A stretch of 64,000 bases of DNA from Geosiphon pyriformis (Eukaryota > Glomeromycota > Glomeromycetes > Archaeosporales > Geosiphonaceae). Below are positions 11,964 to 25,100 of the stretch, in pieces. The notes beneath the pieces are model-generated. The model made no database searches. It was not told where the DNA came from and saw nothing but the letters and a program-made list of their open reading frames with translations. The stretch spans positions 1-64,000 of the forward strand of contig JAAOMT010000459.1 in the NCBI GenBank assembly GCA_016748015.1, read 5' to 3'. Position 1 is the first letter of the stretch; each line of letters begins with the position of its first letter. The translations under genes and the position numbers were made by a program.

Positions 11964-12311
11964 TCAGATTCGTTGAGAAAGAAATATCTTGTTTATTTTC
12001 TTGGTCGATGGGATGGACATTTCGGAGTGAGAGCAACACAAAGTAATAATCATTGGTAGTAGTGCGCGAGAAAGTGTACATATTCTATAAACTTCCCTGA
12101 CTTCCACTTTTCTTGTCACTTGTCTCACTTTTGTTTCTCGCGTATAGTTATTGTTCCTTACCTTTCTGTAATTGCTTTTCCCCTTAATCTGTATAATGTT
12201 TTTTTTGCACCTTTTACTCAGCTTTACATTTCCTTTATATAAATACCAACCAAACAACCCAAAACCGAATGCAGCAGCAACACCATAATCGTTTTTGTCT
12301 TTGCGAGCCAC
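11964..12311 (-). other. possible small ORF with one hydrophobic segment, unrecognised
   Basis: A minus-strand frame of about 115 codons, convergent with the LRR gene, opens with a GTG (no ATG). It contains YGVAAAFGFGLFGWYLYKG, a possible single membrane helix followed by a basic stretch. The region 12300-12420 is unusually GC-rich for this window. A stop directly before the GTG means a coding role needs an upstream exon that I cannot find. It may be noncoding. Confidence 0.2.
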
Positions 12312-14279
12312 CGATTAGTCCGTCTCAGATCTTTGTTGTGGTATCTTGTACGCCCCCTCAACGTCCAAAGCCCTACAAAACGCGCAGGACGCGGCTGCCA
12401 TCTCTTGCATGCTCGCATAAATACATTTATAATCCATTCGCCTTTTAATCTTTTTGGTTGCTCAAAACTTGATTTAAAAAATCATGGGAAACCGCACCGA
12501 CACATTCTTTTGAAATTTATTCCTGCCAATTGGGTTTGGCTAATAATAATATCAATTAAAAAGTCAATCGATTTAAACAATTCTCTGATGGGAATCGTTT
12601 ATAATTGACTTCATTTCTTTAATATTTTTTAAAAATACCGTTCACCCAACCTGGACAACATCTATTCGGCATTCCTCTTGTACCTTGAAGCTATATTTGC
12701 TTCGTCCACCTTCGTAAGAGCCACATTTGTCAGTAGTTCAGTTAAAACTACACTGAATCACAGTATACTTGTTTAAATACTGATGTTCAGACCTACCCAC
12801 CATTGAAAAGCCGTATACACTATTATTTATCTAATAGATTGAAACGATCATTATTATCGATTGACCTTACAAACACTATCTTTTATATTTTTTCCGTTGC
12901 TACAAGGAACACCACAAAAAACTTTATTATTTCATTAAATGTAACTCCTTCATTGTTCAACTTAATCTTTTCACTCCTTTAGATTATCTTATCAAACTTT
13001 GAATTTTTTTTATGGTAAGGATTGATTCATTAGCCTTTCTTTCGATTTTTTATCTTGCCTGTTTACTATATCTCGTTCACTTTAATGTTTAGTCGTTCCT
13101 GTCTTTTCCCTTCTTCCTTAGTACTACCACCTTATAATGAGATTTACCGAATTATTACTACTACTGGCTCTCTTTCTATTTATCCGATTTTCCACATATT
13201 TCTAAAAAAAAATTCACTTTCTCAAACAAGCCTTATTGTTTTACCCTTTTCGTACCGAGATGTGGGTGGGTGGTTGGTTGGTTGGTTGGTTTTGAGATTT
13301 CTATTAAATTATAAAAATTCTAAGTAAATATAAATAGATTAAAAAAATAATTTCTACTATCCTTTAAAAAAATCAACAAACTTCTATTTCCCGATTTTAA
13401 AACGTTCGCAAATGGTCAAATCTTTTTTTCCCGACACAAAAAAAAACTTTCTTGAATATTTTTCGCTTTGTAGAATAGCACAGTAGTAATAAATGAAAAT
13501 ATATATATCACTTATTAGGTGTGGGAAGGGAGAGGTAATAAAAATGTCGTCAAAATTTTATTTTGCGTCACTCCTTGTATTTATAGACAAGATAAAACAC
13601 AAAATCCTCCTACTCTGTGTAAAAAAAGATTAATTACTTTACCCTTATGAAAGATGTTATCTTTTTACACTCAAAATTTTCCCTATTTATTTTTTGGTCT
13701 GATTGTTAGTCTTTATTTTAAAGAAATTCTTTTCTAAAAATCACTTTTAACTTGCCCTATTCACTACGAGAAAAGGTTTCCTCCTTGTTTTTCCATCTTA
13801 CTTATGTATGTAAATCATAATCATCAAATCTACATATACATCACATTCAAATTATACTATCTATTTATAAAATAATTTAGTTAATTGCCTATCGACATTT
13901 CAAACAAGTGTTTGATGTTTATGAATGTGTCAGGTTTATGAGTGAAATGAAGTTCTGTACAAGGAATTTTGGTGATGTTCATGATTAAGAACAGGTTTAT
14001 TTGATAGGATCAACTTTACCCATATTTCGGTGAGAACGCGAATTTTCAACTTGATTAAAAAAGAGACCACTGATAATAAAGCTTTTTAGGTGAAACCTGG
14101 GCCACTTTTCTAGTTGTTTAGTAAGGGAAGCCTCTTCTCCGAATTACCATGATGCGAGGTTAATTGTTGGATCAGCCATTATTAATGATTGTCATGTGGC
14201 TGAATATAAAGATGCTAATCCATTCTTTGATTTTTTTAAAATATATATATAAATTAAACCAAATTAATTTCAGGTTATT
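12312..14279. other. intergenic, no gene recognised
   Basis: Pyrimidine-rich on the plus strand up to about 13900, with a GGTT repeat at 13269-13291. The open frames at 12333-12608 and 13055-13327 have no family features. From 13900 to 14230 the sequence is more mixed in composition and could be an old relic, but I see no motif. Confidence 0.5.
13269..13291. repeat. (GGTT)n repeat
   Basis: About five to six GGTT units after a GTGG stretch. Confidence 0.85.
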
Positions 14280-16550
14280 TTAAAATTTACTGATTAAAAC
14301 ATAAATTTATATCTCATTTTTAAATTAATTTAATTTAATCTGTTTTTGTTTATAAAAATATTTATTATTGATTTTTATAAATAATCTGATTTTTAAAACT
14401 TCGTTATTAAACCAAAATTATTGTTAAAATATGTAATATTAAAATTAAATTAAATTATATAATTTATGTAGTTTCAATATACAACCAGTTATCTAAACCT
14501 GAGTTAATAAAATATTATTTTTTTACCAATTGTAATTTATATATAATATACATAAAATAACTTTTAATAAACTAAGTAGTACATTAAATAGTTTACTTAA
14601 AGACTTTAAGTTTATTAAAAATTTCTAATAAGTTTTAAAAACATAGTAATTAGTTTGTTTAAAATTAGCTTTTAAATTTTTTAAATAAATGTGTTTTTAT
14701 AAAAAAAATTTTAGTCTTATAAAAAAAGCATTAATATTAATAATTTTTAAATTATATAAGTAAAAAAATAGTAATCAACATATATTCTATTGGTTTAATT
14801 AAATTTATTAGAAAAATATTATTTAAGTTGTTTTTAAATTATATTTTTTTAATATATAACTTAAAAAATATTAAAATAATAATTTTTAGTGCTTAAAAAC
14901 ATATTTATAAGTGCTCTAATTTCTATTATTGTTTTAATAATAAAAAATATTTTAGAAAAACTATAAATTTTGGTTGGTATTTTAGAATATATATAAAACA
15001 TATAATTTTATAAATTGGCTGTATTTAACAATTTTAGTTTTATTAACAATTATAAAATGTATAATAGTTTTAATCAAAAGATTTTTTTAAAAAAAAAATT
15101 TTTATGATTTTTTAATATAAAATAAATTTATTATATATTATTAAAATAAATAAAATTGATAATATTTTTTATTTAATTAAAAAAAAATCAATTAAATTTT
15201 TTTCTAATTTGGTATTAGAAAAAACTGTTTTTAAAAAACAATTTTGTTACTTGGTGTTTTTAGTTTTGTAATTTATAATTTATAAATAATTTTGTGTTTA
15301 AAATATTTGTAAAACATAAAATTTAATAAATAAAAAAAATTTAAGATTTTTTAAATAAAAACAAATTAATATTAATAATTAAGTTTTTTTTTTAAACTGT
15401 AGAATTTAATTAACAAATATTAATATTAATAATAAATGTTTTTATTTATTTTTGTCTTTTGGTGTTTTTAATTTTAAGCTTATTAATATAATATTTATAA
15501 TATACAAAGTTTATTTAATATTATATTATGTTTAAATAAGTTTATAAACTTTAAATTTAAATTTTTACAAATAAATCTTTTATATATTTTGATTTATTAA
15601 ATATAAAATATAATATTATTGTCTTTTTAATATAGTAAACTTGAATATTATTATTATTATTATTTAATTTTTATTAAACTATAAATAATTATTTTAATAT
15701 TAAAATATATTTTTGTTTTTATTTTATTAATATTGTTTTTAATAACTAAGTTGTTTTATATAAATATAACTCAAATTATAATAATTAAAATTTTAAGTAT
15801 TGTAAGAAATATTGAATAAAAATCTTTAAATTTTGGATTTTATTAAGATTAAAAACTTGAATATAAAATAATTTAAAGTTAATAAACATTTAAAATTTAA
15901 AAAAACAAAATATTTCAAATTTTTTATTTTTGTAAAACATTTTGTTTTAACTGTATTTTAAATAGTAATTATTATTTTATATAATATTTAATTGAGTTTA
16001 TTAATTATATTAATTGAAAAATTTTCTGTATTGCTAAGTATATAAACAGAAATTTTGTAAGTAATATTAATTAAATTATTATTGTTATAATTTAATATCT
16101 TAATAATTTTATAGTTTTTGGTTTTAATAATATAAAAACGTTAAACTTATTATATATATAATATAAAATATTACATAAAAGACTATCTGTAATAATTAAA
16201 AAGCAACATTATAATTTTAAATATTTGAATATTTTTTGTATTTGTTTTTAATTACATAAATTATTAATGTTTTTTTAGATAATTCAAATACATTTGCAAT
16301 TTTTTTAAAATGTGTAAGAATTTTGTATTTTATATGTTGTCAAAAATTTTAAATTTTAAATCTATACTAGTAAAATATTAAGTTTTGGTAAAAATGTTAA
16401 TATAATACTATTTAAAATTGTAAATGGCTTTTGAACTGATCTTTTTAACTGTGAATTTTTTTAATTTTTTTGTAAATTTGCTTATATAATTAAAAAATAT
16501 TTATATGCTGATTAGTATTAAGTAGTAATTAAACTATACTTATTATGCAT

Positions 16551-16601
<51 letters not shown>

Positions 16602-16900
16602 TAAGTAATTTAGTTTTAAATTGGTTTTATTAAAAACCCAATTACAAAATTTGGTTTGTTTAATAGAATTTATTGTTAAATCAATTGGCTATTTAATGAT
16701 ATTAGTTATTTTGTTATTATTTATTAAAAATACTTTACTTTTAAATATAAATTAATTTTTAAAGCACAGATAAAAAGTTTTAAGTAGTTTTGTTAAGGAT
16801 TTAATTAATATTAAGAGAAAATATGAATTAATTCGCTTTAATAATAGTAAAATGAAAGATGTTAAAAATAATGTTTTTAATAAGATAATTGTGCTTTTGA
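14280..16900. other. long AT-rich block with G>C on the plus strand
   Basis: About 2.6 kb composed almost wholly of A and T, with no coding frame and an AAT microsatellite (16552-16603). In eight 60-base rows that I counted by eye there were about 43 G against 23 C. It ends just before a LINE 3'-end-like footprint at 16920-16980. Confidence 0.7.
16552..16603. repeat. (AAT)n microsatellite
   Basis: About 16 AAT units. Confidence 0.95.
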
Positions 16901-16919
16901 AGTTATAAAGCTTTAATAT

Positions 16920-16980
16920 TTAAGGCTAAGCCTAAATGGCTGGTTACGTGTTAAAACCACATGATCCATGTTTATAGTTA
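16920..16980 (+). repeat. LINE 3'-end footprint (plus orientation)
   Basis: GCCTAAATGGCTGGTTACGT followed by GTTAAAACCACATGATCCATG resembles the sense-strand 3' UTR of the LINE copies at 35.8 and 44.9 kb. There the sense reads CCTGAGTGGCTAGTCACGTG, then TAGAAAGTACATGATTTACG. No LINE coding sequence is attached, so this would be a very short 5'-truncated or eroded copy. Similarity judged by eye. Confidence 0.45.
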
Positions 16981-17059
16981 ATACAAGCACTATAATTAAA
17001 ATAAATAGTGAAAGGAGCACACTTTGTTATAGTAATAAAAAAATAAAATAGTTAAAAAG

Positions 17060-17700
17060 TTACCTTCTTGAAAAAAAATTTGAGATTATGACAAATGAGG
17101 AGAATTAAGTATATACTATTTGGAATTTGGCAACTTCCAAACTCATAGTGTTGGGTTTATTAAAAAATCCTAGAAATCGTAAAGAAAATACGTAATTATC
17201 TCTTTAGAATTACAAAATAAAGTGTTAAAATATCGGGAGAGAATTCAGGCCGAGCGATTTTTAACTTTTTTTGTTTATGTAACTTTCTTGAGCTTTTTTT
17301 GGGCCTGTACAACATGATTGTTCGAACACTTTTGATAAAGATTGATAGCCTCAACAATATTCTGCTGCGTACCAATTACTTTCTCATAAAAGAGGCCCAA
17401 ATTAAACTGACCAATTTAGTTTCCGGCATCCGCTGCTATTGAATAGTATTCAAATGCTATTTCTGAATTTCTCGTCGTTCCTTCTCCATTAGCATAACAA
17501 AGTGCAAAATTTTATTGTGTATCTGTGTGTCCTGCCTCGGCAGCTATTGAATAGAGTTCAAATTCTTTTTCTGAATTTTTTGTCGTTCTCCATCCATTTT
17601 GCTAACAAAGTTCAAGATTGTATTGTACATGTGTATTACCCGCCTCAGCAGTTTTTGAATAGAAATTTAATAATAAACTTTTAATTTGGTAATAGATTAT
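17060..17700 (-). pseudogene. Sel1-like repeat protein fragment, broken
   Basis: Minus-strand translation gives Sel1/TPR-like units such as AAEAGHTDTQ, FALCYANGEGTT and FEYYSIAADAGN. The family pattern alternates A-A-x-A-G-x-x-x-A-Q with L-G-x-x-Y-x-x-G. Several stops and shifts interrupt it. The 3' flank (17090-17260) closely matches the 3' flank of the kinase-Sel1 gene at 30030-30190 (both contain AATCCTAGAAAT, TCTCTTTAGAATT and GAGAGAATTCAGG). The two are therefore dispersed duplicates. In Glomeromycotina, Sel1 repeats are often C-terminal to kinase domains; no kinase part is attached here. Confidence 0.75.
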
Positions 17701-18972
17701 GATAAAGCTTTGAATTACAAGTTTTGACTAATTAGTTGATATTTTTCTTTTACATACTTTATTAAGCAACTCAAACATCTTGTAAAATATCTTCCCTTCA
17801 TTATAAAACCTTTCAATTCTGAAAAGTTTTTTCGATCCGGTTTTCTATATTTCTCTTGACTATGGTCTACAAAAAAATTTAGGTAAGGAATTTCACTAGA
17901 ATGAATTTAAATTAGAAAGAGTATAAAAAATTTATATGATATGAATTTTATCCAAAGACTTTTTTTACATACTCTATATTGATATCAACTAATATAAAAT
18001 AATATTTTGATTCATTAGTAACTTTTAACATTATTTCAAAAGTTTTACTTTTTTTTTATTTTAATAAAACTTATAATTTTTTAGTAAATCAAATAGTTCT
18101 TAATTAAGAGGACTACTAAATTAGAATAGGTTTCTTTAAATTTTTTTTAGATTTAACCATGCTTTGATTTCGACTGCTGTAACGAAAATAATTTTCATGC
18201 ACGATTTTATCGGCTGTGAGGAGTTAACTTGTGTTGGTGGCCAGGACGATAAATTTCCGGAATCTTGCTATTATTGAATGTGTGAACATCAGTTACTGTG
18301 TGATTACAATGACTGTTGCGGCAAAAGTACTTAAGGACTTCATAGTTCAATTTTACAGTGGATAAACAAAAATGGGTGACGGTAGAGGTTTCGTGATATT
18401 GGTGTGAATAAAATAACATTTATTTATCACTCTTTTTGAAATTTAGAAACGCCACAAATTTTGAAAATACTGTTGCTGTCATTATTCTCTGCTAGGGACT
18501 ATAGTTAATGTGGAAAAATCAAAAATTATATATAAAATAAATCAATTAATTAATTTTTTAACTATGTGAATATTGAGAAACAACTTAAATAGGAACTCCT
18601 CATTTAAATTACTTATAAACTTAGTATTAATAGAAAAATTAATAGAAGCTCTTAAAAAGTTCATTTTGAATATATCCTATTAACTTTTTATTTTTTATCC
18701 GCATTTATCCTTTGTCCTTTATTCTTTATCCACATTATGGAAAATAAAGTTATTAAAAGAATTCGTTCATATGCTTATTATTACAACCTGTGTTCGTCTC
18801 TCTGTCAAGAAAGCACTCAAAAACAATAAAAAAAATTTGTGTGTGGTATACAGTTCATATGTTTTGAAAAACTTTAAAAAGAACTTGATGAAATAATTAA
18901 GAATCTAATCTATATTCGACCTAATAAAAATTAGTATTATAATTATAGATTCTATAGGAGCGTTTGTAAAAT
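17701..18972. other. degenerate sequence, no gene recognised
   Basis: Probably includes eroded 5' parts of the Sel1 gene copy. On the minus strand near 17750-17880 a frame reads FYNEGKIFYKMFELLNK, plausible as coding but not assignable. The 70-codon minus frame at 18207-18419 contains CRNSHCNHTV; I do not recognise it. The rest is AT-rich. Confidence 0.35.
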
Positions 18973-19068
18973 ATCAAGGAAATTGCTAGAGAAGGGTTCG
19001 GTATAATTTATAAAGCAACCCTAATTGATGGATTGATAAAAATACTGGATAGAATGCTCGTTTCCTAA
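18973..19068 (+). pseudogene. protein kinase glycine-loop fragment
   Basis: Reads IKEIAREGFGIIYKATLIDG in one frame and stops at 19066-19068. The G-x-G-x-x-Y-K-A block is the nucleotide-binding loop of the TKL-type kinases that are highly multiplied in Rhizophagus. The following 150 bases look like the continuation with stops and shifts. No C-lobe follows. Confidence 0.6.
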
Positions 19069-21049
19069 ACAAGTCGTCGGAGGTTAAAATCCTTTGATGA
19101 ATTTCTTTGAGTAAAAAGTGAAGATAAAGAGGAGGAGAGCAGTTACTATAAAATATTATGATTCAATGAAATAGAAAGGAGGAAGAACTAATTTGGTTGG
19201 AAAAAAAGGTTTATGAAGTAGTAATAAAAATTATGAAAAACAAACAGTTTAGAAGTGATTAAAAATGTCATCAAAGATTATTATTTACATTTATATTTAA
19301 TTCATATTTACCTATCATTTATTCACTTAATTCATCTTTTTTTACACTATTGTTAATTTAATATTCAAAAAGCTATCATAATTAATATTATTAATAAGAA
19401 CAGGATAATTAACCTAAATTAATTAATTTAATTTAACAATTAATAACCATTATTAGAAATTGAATAATTAATAAAAACCAATTACAATTTAACTTAAAAA
19501 ATTTTTGCAAATAAAAACAATATATAATTTAATAATAACCAATTTTATTATGCTTTAAAATATTATTATTAACTAATAAAAAAGATTTAAATTAAAAATT
19601 GAATAGTTTATAAAAAATAACATCTCAAATAAACAAATTCAATTAATTTTATATTAAATATATTTTACATGTTATTATTATTATTATTATTATTATATAA
19701 ATTCAAACTAGTTTTAAATTCAAAAACATAGATATTTAATACAAATTTATATTAAAATTATGAAATTCATTAAAGTAATTATTAATTTTTTTTAAAAATT
19801 TACATATTATTTTATTTTTTAATTTTCTAACTATTAAAATATATTTTATAATTACAATTATTTTTAGTTTAAAAAACCATCTAAAATAAAAATTCATAAA
19901 ACTATTTATTTTAGTTTAATATGAAATTTATAAATTTTATTAATAGTAAGCTAATACGATATATTAAAAAAAAAACAATAACAAAAAATATGTGTCTTAA
20001 AAATTACAAATTCAAATTAAATAAATTTAGCTTTATTTAAATAAAAAAATTATAATTAAAAACTTTATTATCATTATTTATCAGAATTATTTTTTTTTAT
20101 TTTTTATTTTATTAAACAATCAAATTATTAATTGTTATTTGATAAATTTTATTTTCATAATTATTTTAGCTTATTAATATTTCGTCTTATTTATTTGTTA
20201 ATATTATTTTTTATAATTTATTATATTTTTTGATTTTGAATTATTAAATAGCCAATTAATTAATTAATTTTAATTTTAATAATAATTTTTTTGCCAATAT
20301 GTAATATATGTTTTGAATTGTGGTTTTGTTATATATTTCTTGTACAATATATAAAAGTTGAGTTTGTAATATATTTATGTATAAAAACTTATTCATAATA
20401 TTTTATCAATAAATAATTTTTTTTTATTTTTACTTTGTGATGAAATTTCAATGATTTTCGAATATTATCTTATCAATAAATATTTTTTGATATTAATTAT
20501 TAAATATATATCTGTATTCATGTTTTATTATTTTAATATGCTATTTTATAAAGTATTAGCATTTTAAAAACATAATTTTTTATATTTTTTTTATATGTTC
20601 TTGTATTTGTCTTTAGGCTTCAAGTTTTGTATTAAACAAAAATTACTTACTAAAAAACTGTTTACTAATGTATAAATTGGTAATGTAATTATGATTGACA
20701 ACAAAATATCTTTCTTTATTTATTTTAAAAACTTTTTACTTGATTTTTTCTTTATACACTGTATATTCACTTTAAAAAAAAATATTTTTTTGTTTCACTT
20801 TCTATCATGTTTTACAAACAATATTTTATAAAAATATGTTTACCTAATGATTGATATTTTTTAAAAAAATAAAATTGATTATTTTAAACAAAAGTCTTCA
20901 AATAGGACATTATAAAGTTTTTAAAAGAATGCAATCTTAAACGTTTCAATAAGGTAAATCAACATATTAAATGTTTTGATAACATTTCTGGTAAGCAAAA
21001 AAAGACAAGATTGCTTTTTAAAAAATAAAAAATTTAACTAAAATTTTTA
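19069..21049. other. AT-rich block with C>G on the plus strand
   Basis: No gene seen. From about 19260 to 20100 C outnumbers G (about 24 to 11 in five rows I counted), opposite to the block at 14280-16900. A TTA microsatellite lies at 19672-19697. 20300-21050 is AT-rich with no clear skew. Confidence 0.6.
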
Positions 21050-21995
21050 GATAAAAATGCAGAAAAATAGAGACCCAGGAATCAATGAAAAGATTATTCA
21101 ACGTTATAAATTTGGGGTTTTTCATCCATGGTTAAATACTTTGGTACTTCTCTTAATCCAAAAAATATAGTTTTTAATAGAGATACATTTGTACAAGCTA
21201 AACGAAATTGACAAAAAAAAGATTCGAGGATACATGGAAACCATAAATGTTGCTAAAATCGCAAAATGCTTGGGAAGACCACAGATTTACTGGTAAGAAA
21301 AAATGAAAAGTGCCACTCCGTGAAATTGTCAACAATTTAGGTCTTAAATACAGTCTGTCAACTACTGCAAATGTACTGTACAACTCCCGACTCACGTATC
21401 GCGGCAAAAAAAACCTTATATCCCAGAAACACATGCTTATGCTCGTTAGGCGGTGCGAGGAAAATAAAAATAAACCCGCTTAGGATTGGGTAAAAATTAT
21501 CTTCTCTGATGAGACGAGTGTGGAAATTAGGAAGCAATCACGACAACCAAGACTTTGGCGGCACACTGGAGAAATGTTTAATGCTAATTGCTTCGTGCCT
21601 AATTCAAAAGTGGACGAAAATCCATAATGGTTTTACAGGAGGATTAAAAGAACCATGAGTAATTGTGATGAATATAAAATAAATAAATGCAAATACTTAA
21701 CTTGAAATCTTAAAACCAACTTGTTTCCATTTCAGAACGCTGCACAAGATAACGTGTCGATCGAAAATAAAATTACGACTATAAACTGGCCGGCAAATTC
21801 GCCAGACCTGAATTTGATTGAAGCTATTGAAGGACAATATCCAAAAACATCAAGTCTTTCTGAAGTCTGTGGTCGAACTTAAGATTGCACTAAAGAAGGA
21901 ATGAGAGAAATTTCTATTCTCGAAAAGGTTATTGCCTCAATGCCAAGGAGGATTGAAGCACTATTAAAGTTAAATGGGGGCCGACAAAAGTATTA
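21050..21995 (+). pseudogene. Tc1/mariner-like transposase relic
   Basis: Plus-strand fragments in shifting frames: CLGRPQIYW (the G-R-P hinge after the HTH domain), KKPYIPETHAYAR, DWVKIIFSDETSVEI with the first catalytic Asp, and INWPANSPDLNLIEAI, the family's W-P-x-x-S-P-D-L-N-x-I-E block. At least four stops or shifts separate them, and about 120 bases near 21620-21735 break the core. No terminal inverted repeats were identified. Identity is confident from the two core motifs; the copy is dead. Confidence 0.75.
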
Positions 21996-22939
21996 ATTAG
22001 ATATAATTTTTTATTTGGTTAAAAAATAAAGTAAAATCAAAAATTTTTGTGTCCAATGTTGAAATTTCTTGACTTCGTAAAATAGTTTTGAGATAAGTTT
22101 TATTAATACAACTGGCTTCCCAAATATTTTCAATGCTTACAAACTCTTTCATGACAAAGAACTTTTGCCTTTAGTCGATAATAACTATATATTGAGAAAA
22201 TCTTTTTCTTGTTTTTCGCATTATCAATTTAATTGCAATCAAATCAAACATTCAAGTGCTGAATTCTCAATAAACTTGGCAAAAAGGAAGCTTTACACTT
22301 AGAGATAATAACTGATATTAAGAATTAAATCTCCTAATATCCCTCATCACCATCAACTCTTTACAAATCAAATTCTTTGAAATCCAACTTTAACTCATTT
22401 TGTACGTAGATTGATGTACATGTATAAACTCAATTTTAGTCTTGTCATTTTTGGAGGTGTTTCTAATCAAGAAATCTTGTCAAGAATGCTTTAGAGAATT
22501 ATTGGCGAGCAAGCAAAAAGGTGAAGTAACTCGTGCCTTATCACTTCTCTTACTAGTGGATCTAATTTCTTGATCCGGAAAATTTATTTTTAAAGTCTAT
22601 TAGTTCGAGTGATAATGATGCCAGATTGAACCTAATGACATTTGGAGCGATTCGAGAGGAAAGATTTTTTGTGTCAGAATTTCGATACACTATATTGCTT
22701 TTGTGTGGTAAAGGTTAATGGCAAGTGTTTAAGCTTTCAATTTGTCATTCTTTTCGAGATCTTCATTTTTGCAGTATAGGGTATACTTTTCAAATTTTTA
22801 CCCTCGATCTTTATCAATTATCCATATATCACTAGGGATGAATTTTTTGTCTTTCGTTGTTACTGGATATTACTTGAGAAATTTTAGCATTATTGGAGAG
22901 CTAATTTGAACGAGGCAAGTTTTCAAAGTTTTTTTTAAT
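21996..22939. other. no gene recognised
   Basis: Mixed AT-rich sequence with short frames on both strands and frequent stops. It could be an eroded gene, but I see no motif. Confidence 0.4.
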
Positions 22940-24420
22940 GTGGTCACCATTGAATCAAAAAGCACAATATTTCGCGTTATAGATTATCCCAGATATCTAA
23001 TTATATTACTAATACCAGAACAGAAAGGCGGATGTCATGTAAAACATCAATATTAATTAGTACTAGGCATTGCTAAGTAAAACAACCGGGAATTCAACAT
23101 CAGCTACAAGTCTTGGATGTATAGGCCTCATTTGGATGACAACACGGACTCCCAACTACTCAGCCTTGGCAATAAGACGTTGAAGGAAACGGTAATAAGC
23201 AGAGCATTTTCCTTCCGGACAGTCTTTGGCGTAGTTTTTCTCGTCATGTCGGACACCTGAAATGGCGGGATGGTATTGCATCAAATTCGCGAGTGAAGAA
23301 TAGGATCACCTTTCTGTGGATCTCAGTCTGCGGATGCACAATACTTCGTCTTATTTGCAAGACTGCTTTGAAGTAGAGACAGTCCGTTTGTCCTTTTTCG
23401 AAATTAGGTTATCCATATACTTGTACAAGGGAACAATTCGTGTGATGATCTATTTTACTCACAAATTTAGAGGAGGAATACAAATTGAAGGGTTTACAAA
23501 GGCCAGGATTAATAGAGACTGTATGGACGGAACTATCCGCTCGGGTTTTGTAGAATTCTCTTTGCATCTCATAAAGGTCCATTCGTTGGTTTTTCGAAAA
23601 TATGTAAGTTTGCCGTTAGATTAAACTTGTGCGGATAGAGCCATTTATTTTTTTTGTCTTGGTTCAAATTTAAAGACCATAGCATAAAACCAAAAATGTA
23701 GCTCCAGAATTTTTTTCCAAGAAACTAAAATTTTGACCTTGTCAATGTCCATAATAGTGTGATACAGTGAATTACGCAATTGGAAAGAAGGATGTGTACT
23801 ACGTCTAATAATTTCTTTTCATGTTGTAACAAGAGCAACCTCGTAAAAAAAATGCCGAGACGGACAACGTTTCTGCAAAACTTTCGTCAGCTCAGATAGC
23901 TGAAGCATCATGAAAAAGAAGACGTTTTTGTTGAAACGTCATAGGCTTCAGCCATTTCTTTTCCGTAATGCCATTTTGCTTTTTTAACAACACCTTTTGT
24001 TTCACCCACTAGGTTTTAAAGGTAGAACTCGCCAACCCCATCCATCGCTTCGATAACTGCTTTTGATGGTTGCCGGGACCCAACTTCACCAGCAACCTGC
24101 GGTTGAAATTTTCTCCGGAGCGTCATCTTTTTTTGTGTGATGCTATTATCCTGATTTTCGTCTTGCACTTTTTGTATTTAGCTGCTTGCTGTCCTTGTTT
24201 TCATTGTCGAAGAGAACACGAGTTTTGCGGAATAGAAAGAGATGTATTGGAGCAGGTCAAAGGTTAAGTGCCAGAGAGGGTCGCGATAGGTAACCACACC
24301 TGAAACCACTCTGACTTGCCCGTTCTAAGTCCTGATTGTTTGAAGTTGACACCTGAGCTAAGAAAAGTTCGTAGGTTGGAAATCGAAAGAGGAAATGCTG
24401 CTTTTTTCGTCCGAGATCCC
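22940..24420 (-). other. GC-richer, possibly formerly coding, unrecognised
   Basis: This stretch is less AT-rich than its flanks. On the minus strand it shows runs without stops, for example one containing CPEGKCSAYYRFLQRLIAKA followed by a stop and LGVRVVIQMRPIHPRLV (about 23290-23090), and one containing NGKLTYFRKTNEWTFMRCKE (about 23610-23550). Frames are broken by several stops. I do not recognise a family. An old transposase or a duplicated gene fragment are both possible. Confidence 0.3.
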
Positions 24421-25100
24421 CTTTTTGCTTCGCGCTAGAGGCAGGGTGTAGATGCCTTTGGGGAAAGGAAAAAGCTTAGATAGCAAAAAAGGAGGTCTAA
24501 TTTCATTGATCATTATTTTATTGTAAAAATTTTCAGTACAACTATTTTTATTGCTCTTTCAAATTGAGACCACACGATGTCTTGTTACACTCAACCACAT
24601 GATTGAATTTAAATACTTTGTACAACTCATTGTATTGAGGTATGCGGATTTTTGGTAAAGTAAAAAGATGTAACCTCGCGAGAGGAAAATTTAAATACAA
24701 GGAACTGAAAAATACATAGTGTATCAAGAGAAAAAAGAAAATGCAAAGTCACTCGTCAAACCCTAATGCTAATCAGATCGGTGACCAAAAATGAAATTTG
24801 GTAATTAATACATACGAACCCGAAAAGTTCTCTGCCAAAACCCCCAAAAAGAGCAGTGTTGCTGAAAATTGTTCTTTGGTTGAAATTATCACCCATAAAA
24901 AGCTAGGATTTATCGTAAAAAGGAAAAAGAAGGCAGAGAGCAGAACTATACAGAGCGAAATGCAAAATCAAAAGGAGTGAAGGAAAAATCTCACCCACCA
25001 AGACAAATGAATTTCCTTAATACATTGGATTTGTTCAAATCTTTTCTCCAACTTCCTTTTTCGCCCTATAAAAGATAATTTCCTTAGTGTTTATCAACCA
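24421..25100. other. 3' flank of the PDK1-type gene, no gene recognised
   Basis: A plus-strand frame of 60 codons at 24798-24980 is Lys-rich and has no recognisable motif. The rest is probably 3' UTR and intergenic sequence of the minus-strand kinase gene. Confidence 0.4.

Noticed and set aside
20300-21050. Coding sequence before the Tc1 relic
   Set aside because: Only AT-rich sequence with frequent stops; no HTH motif that I can defend upstream of 21050.
24070-24267. 65-codon plus frame with C-C-P-C-F-H-C
   Set aside because: The Cys/His cluster is suggestive, but the frame is short, lies in a degenerate GC-richer segment and has no splice support.
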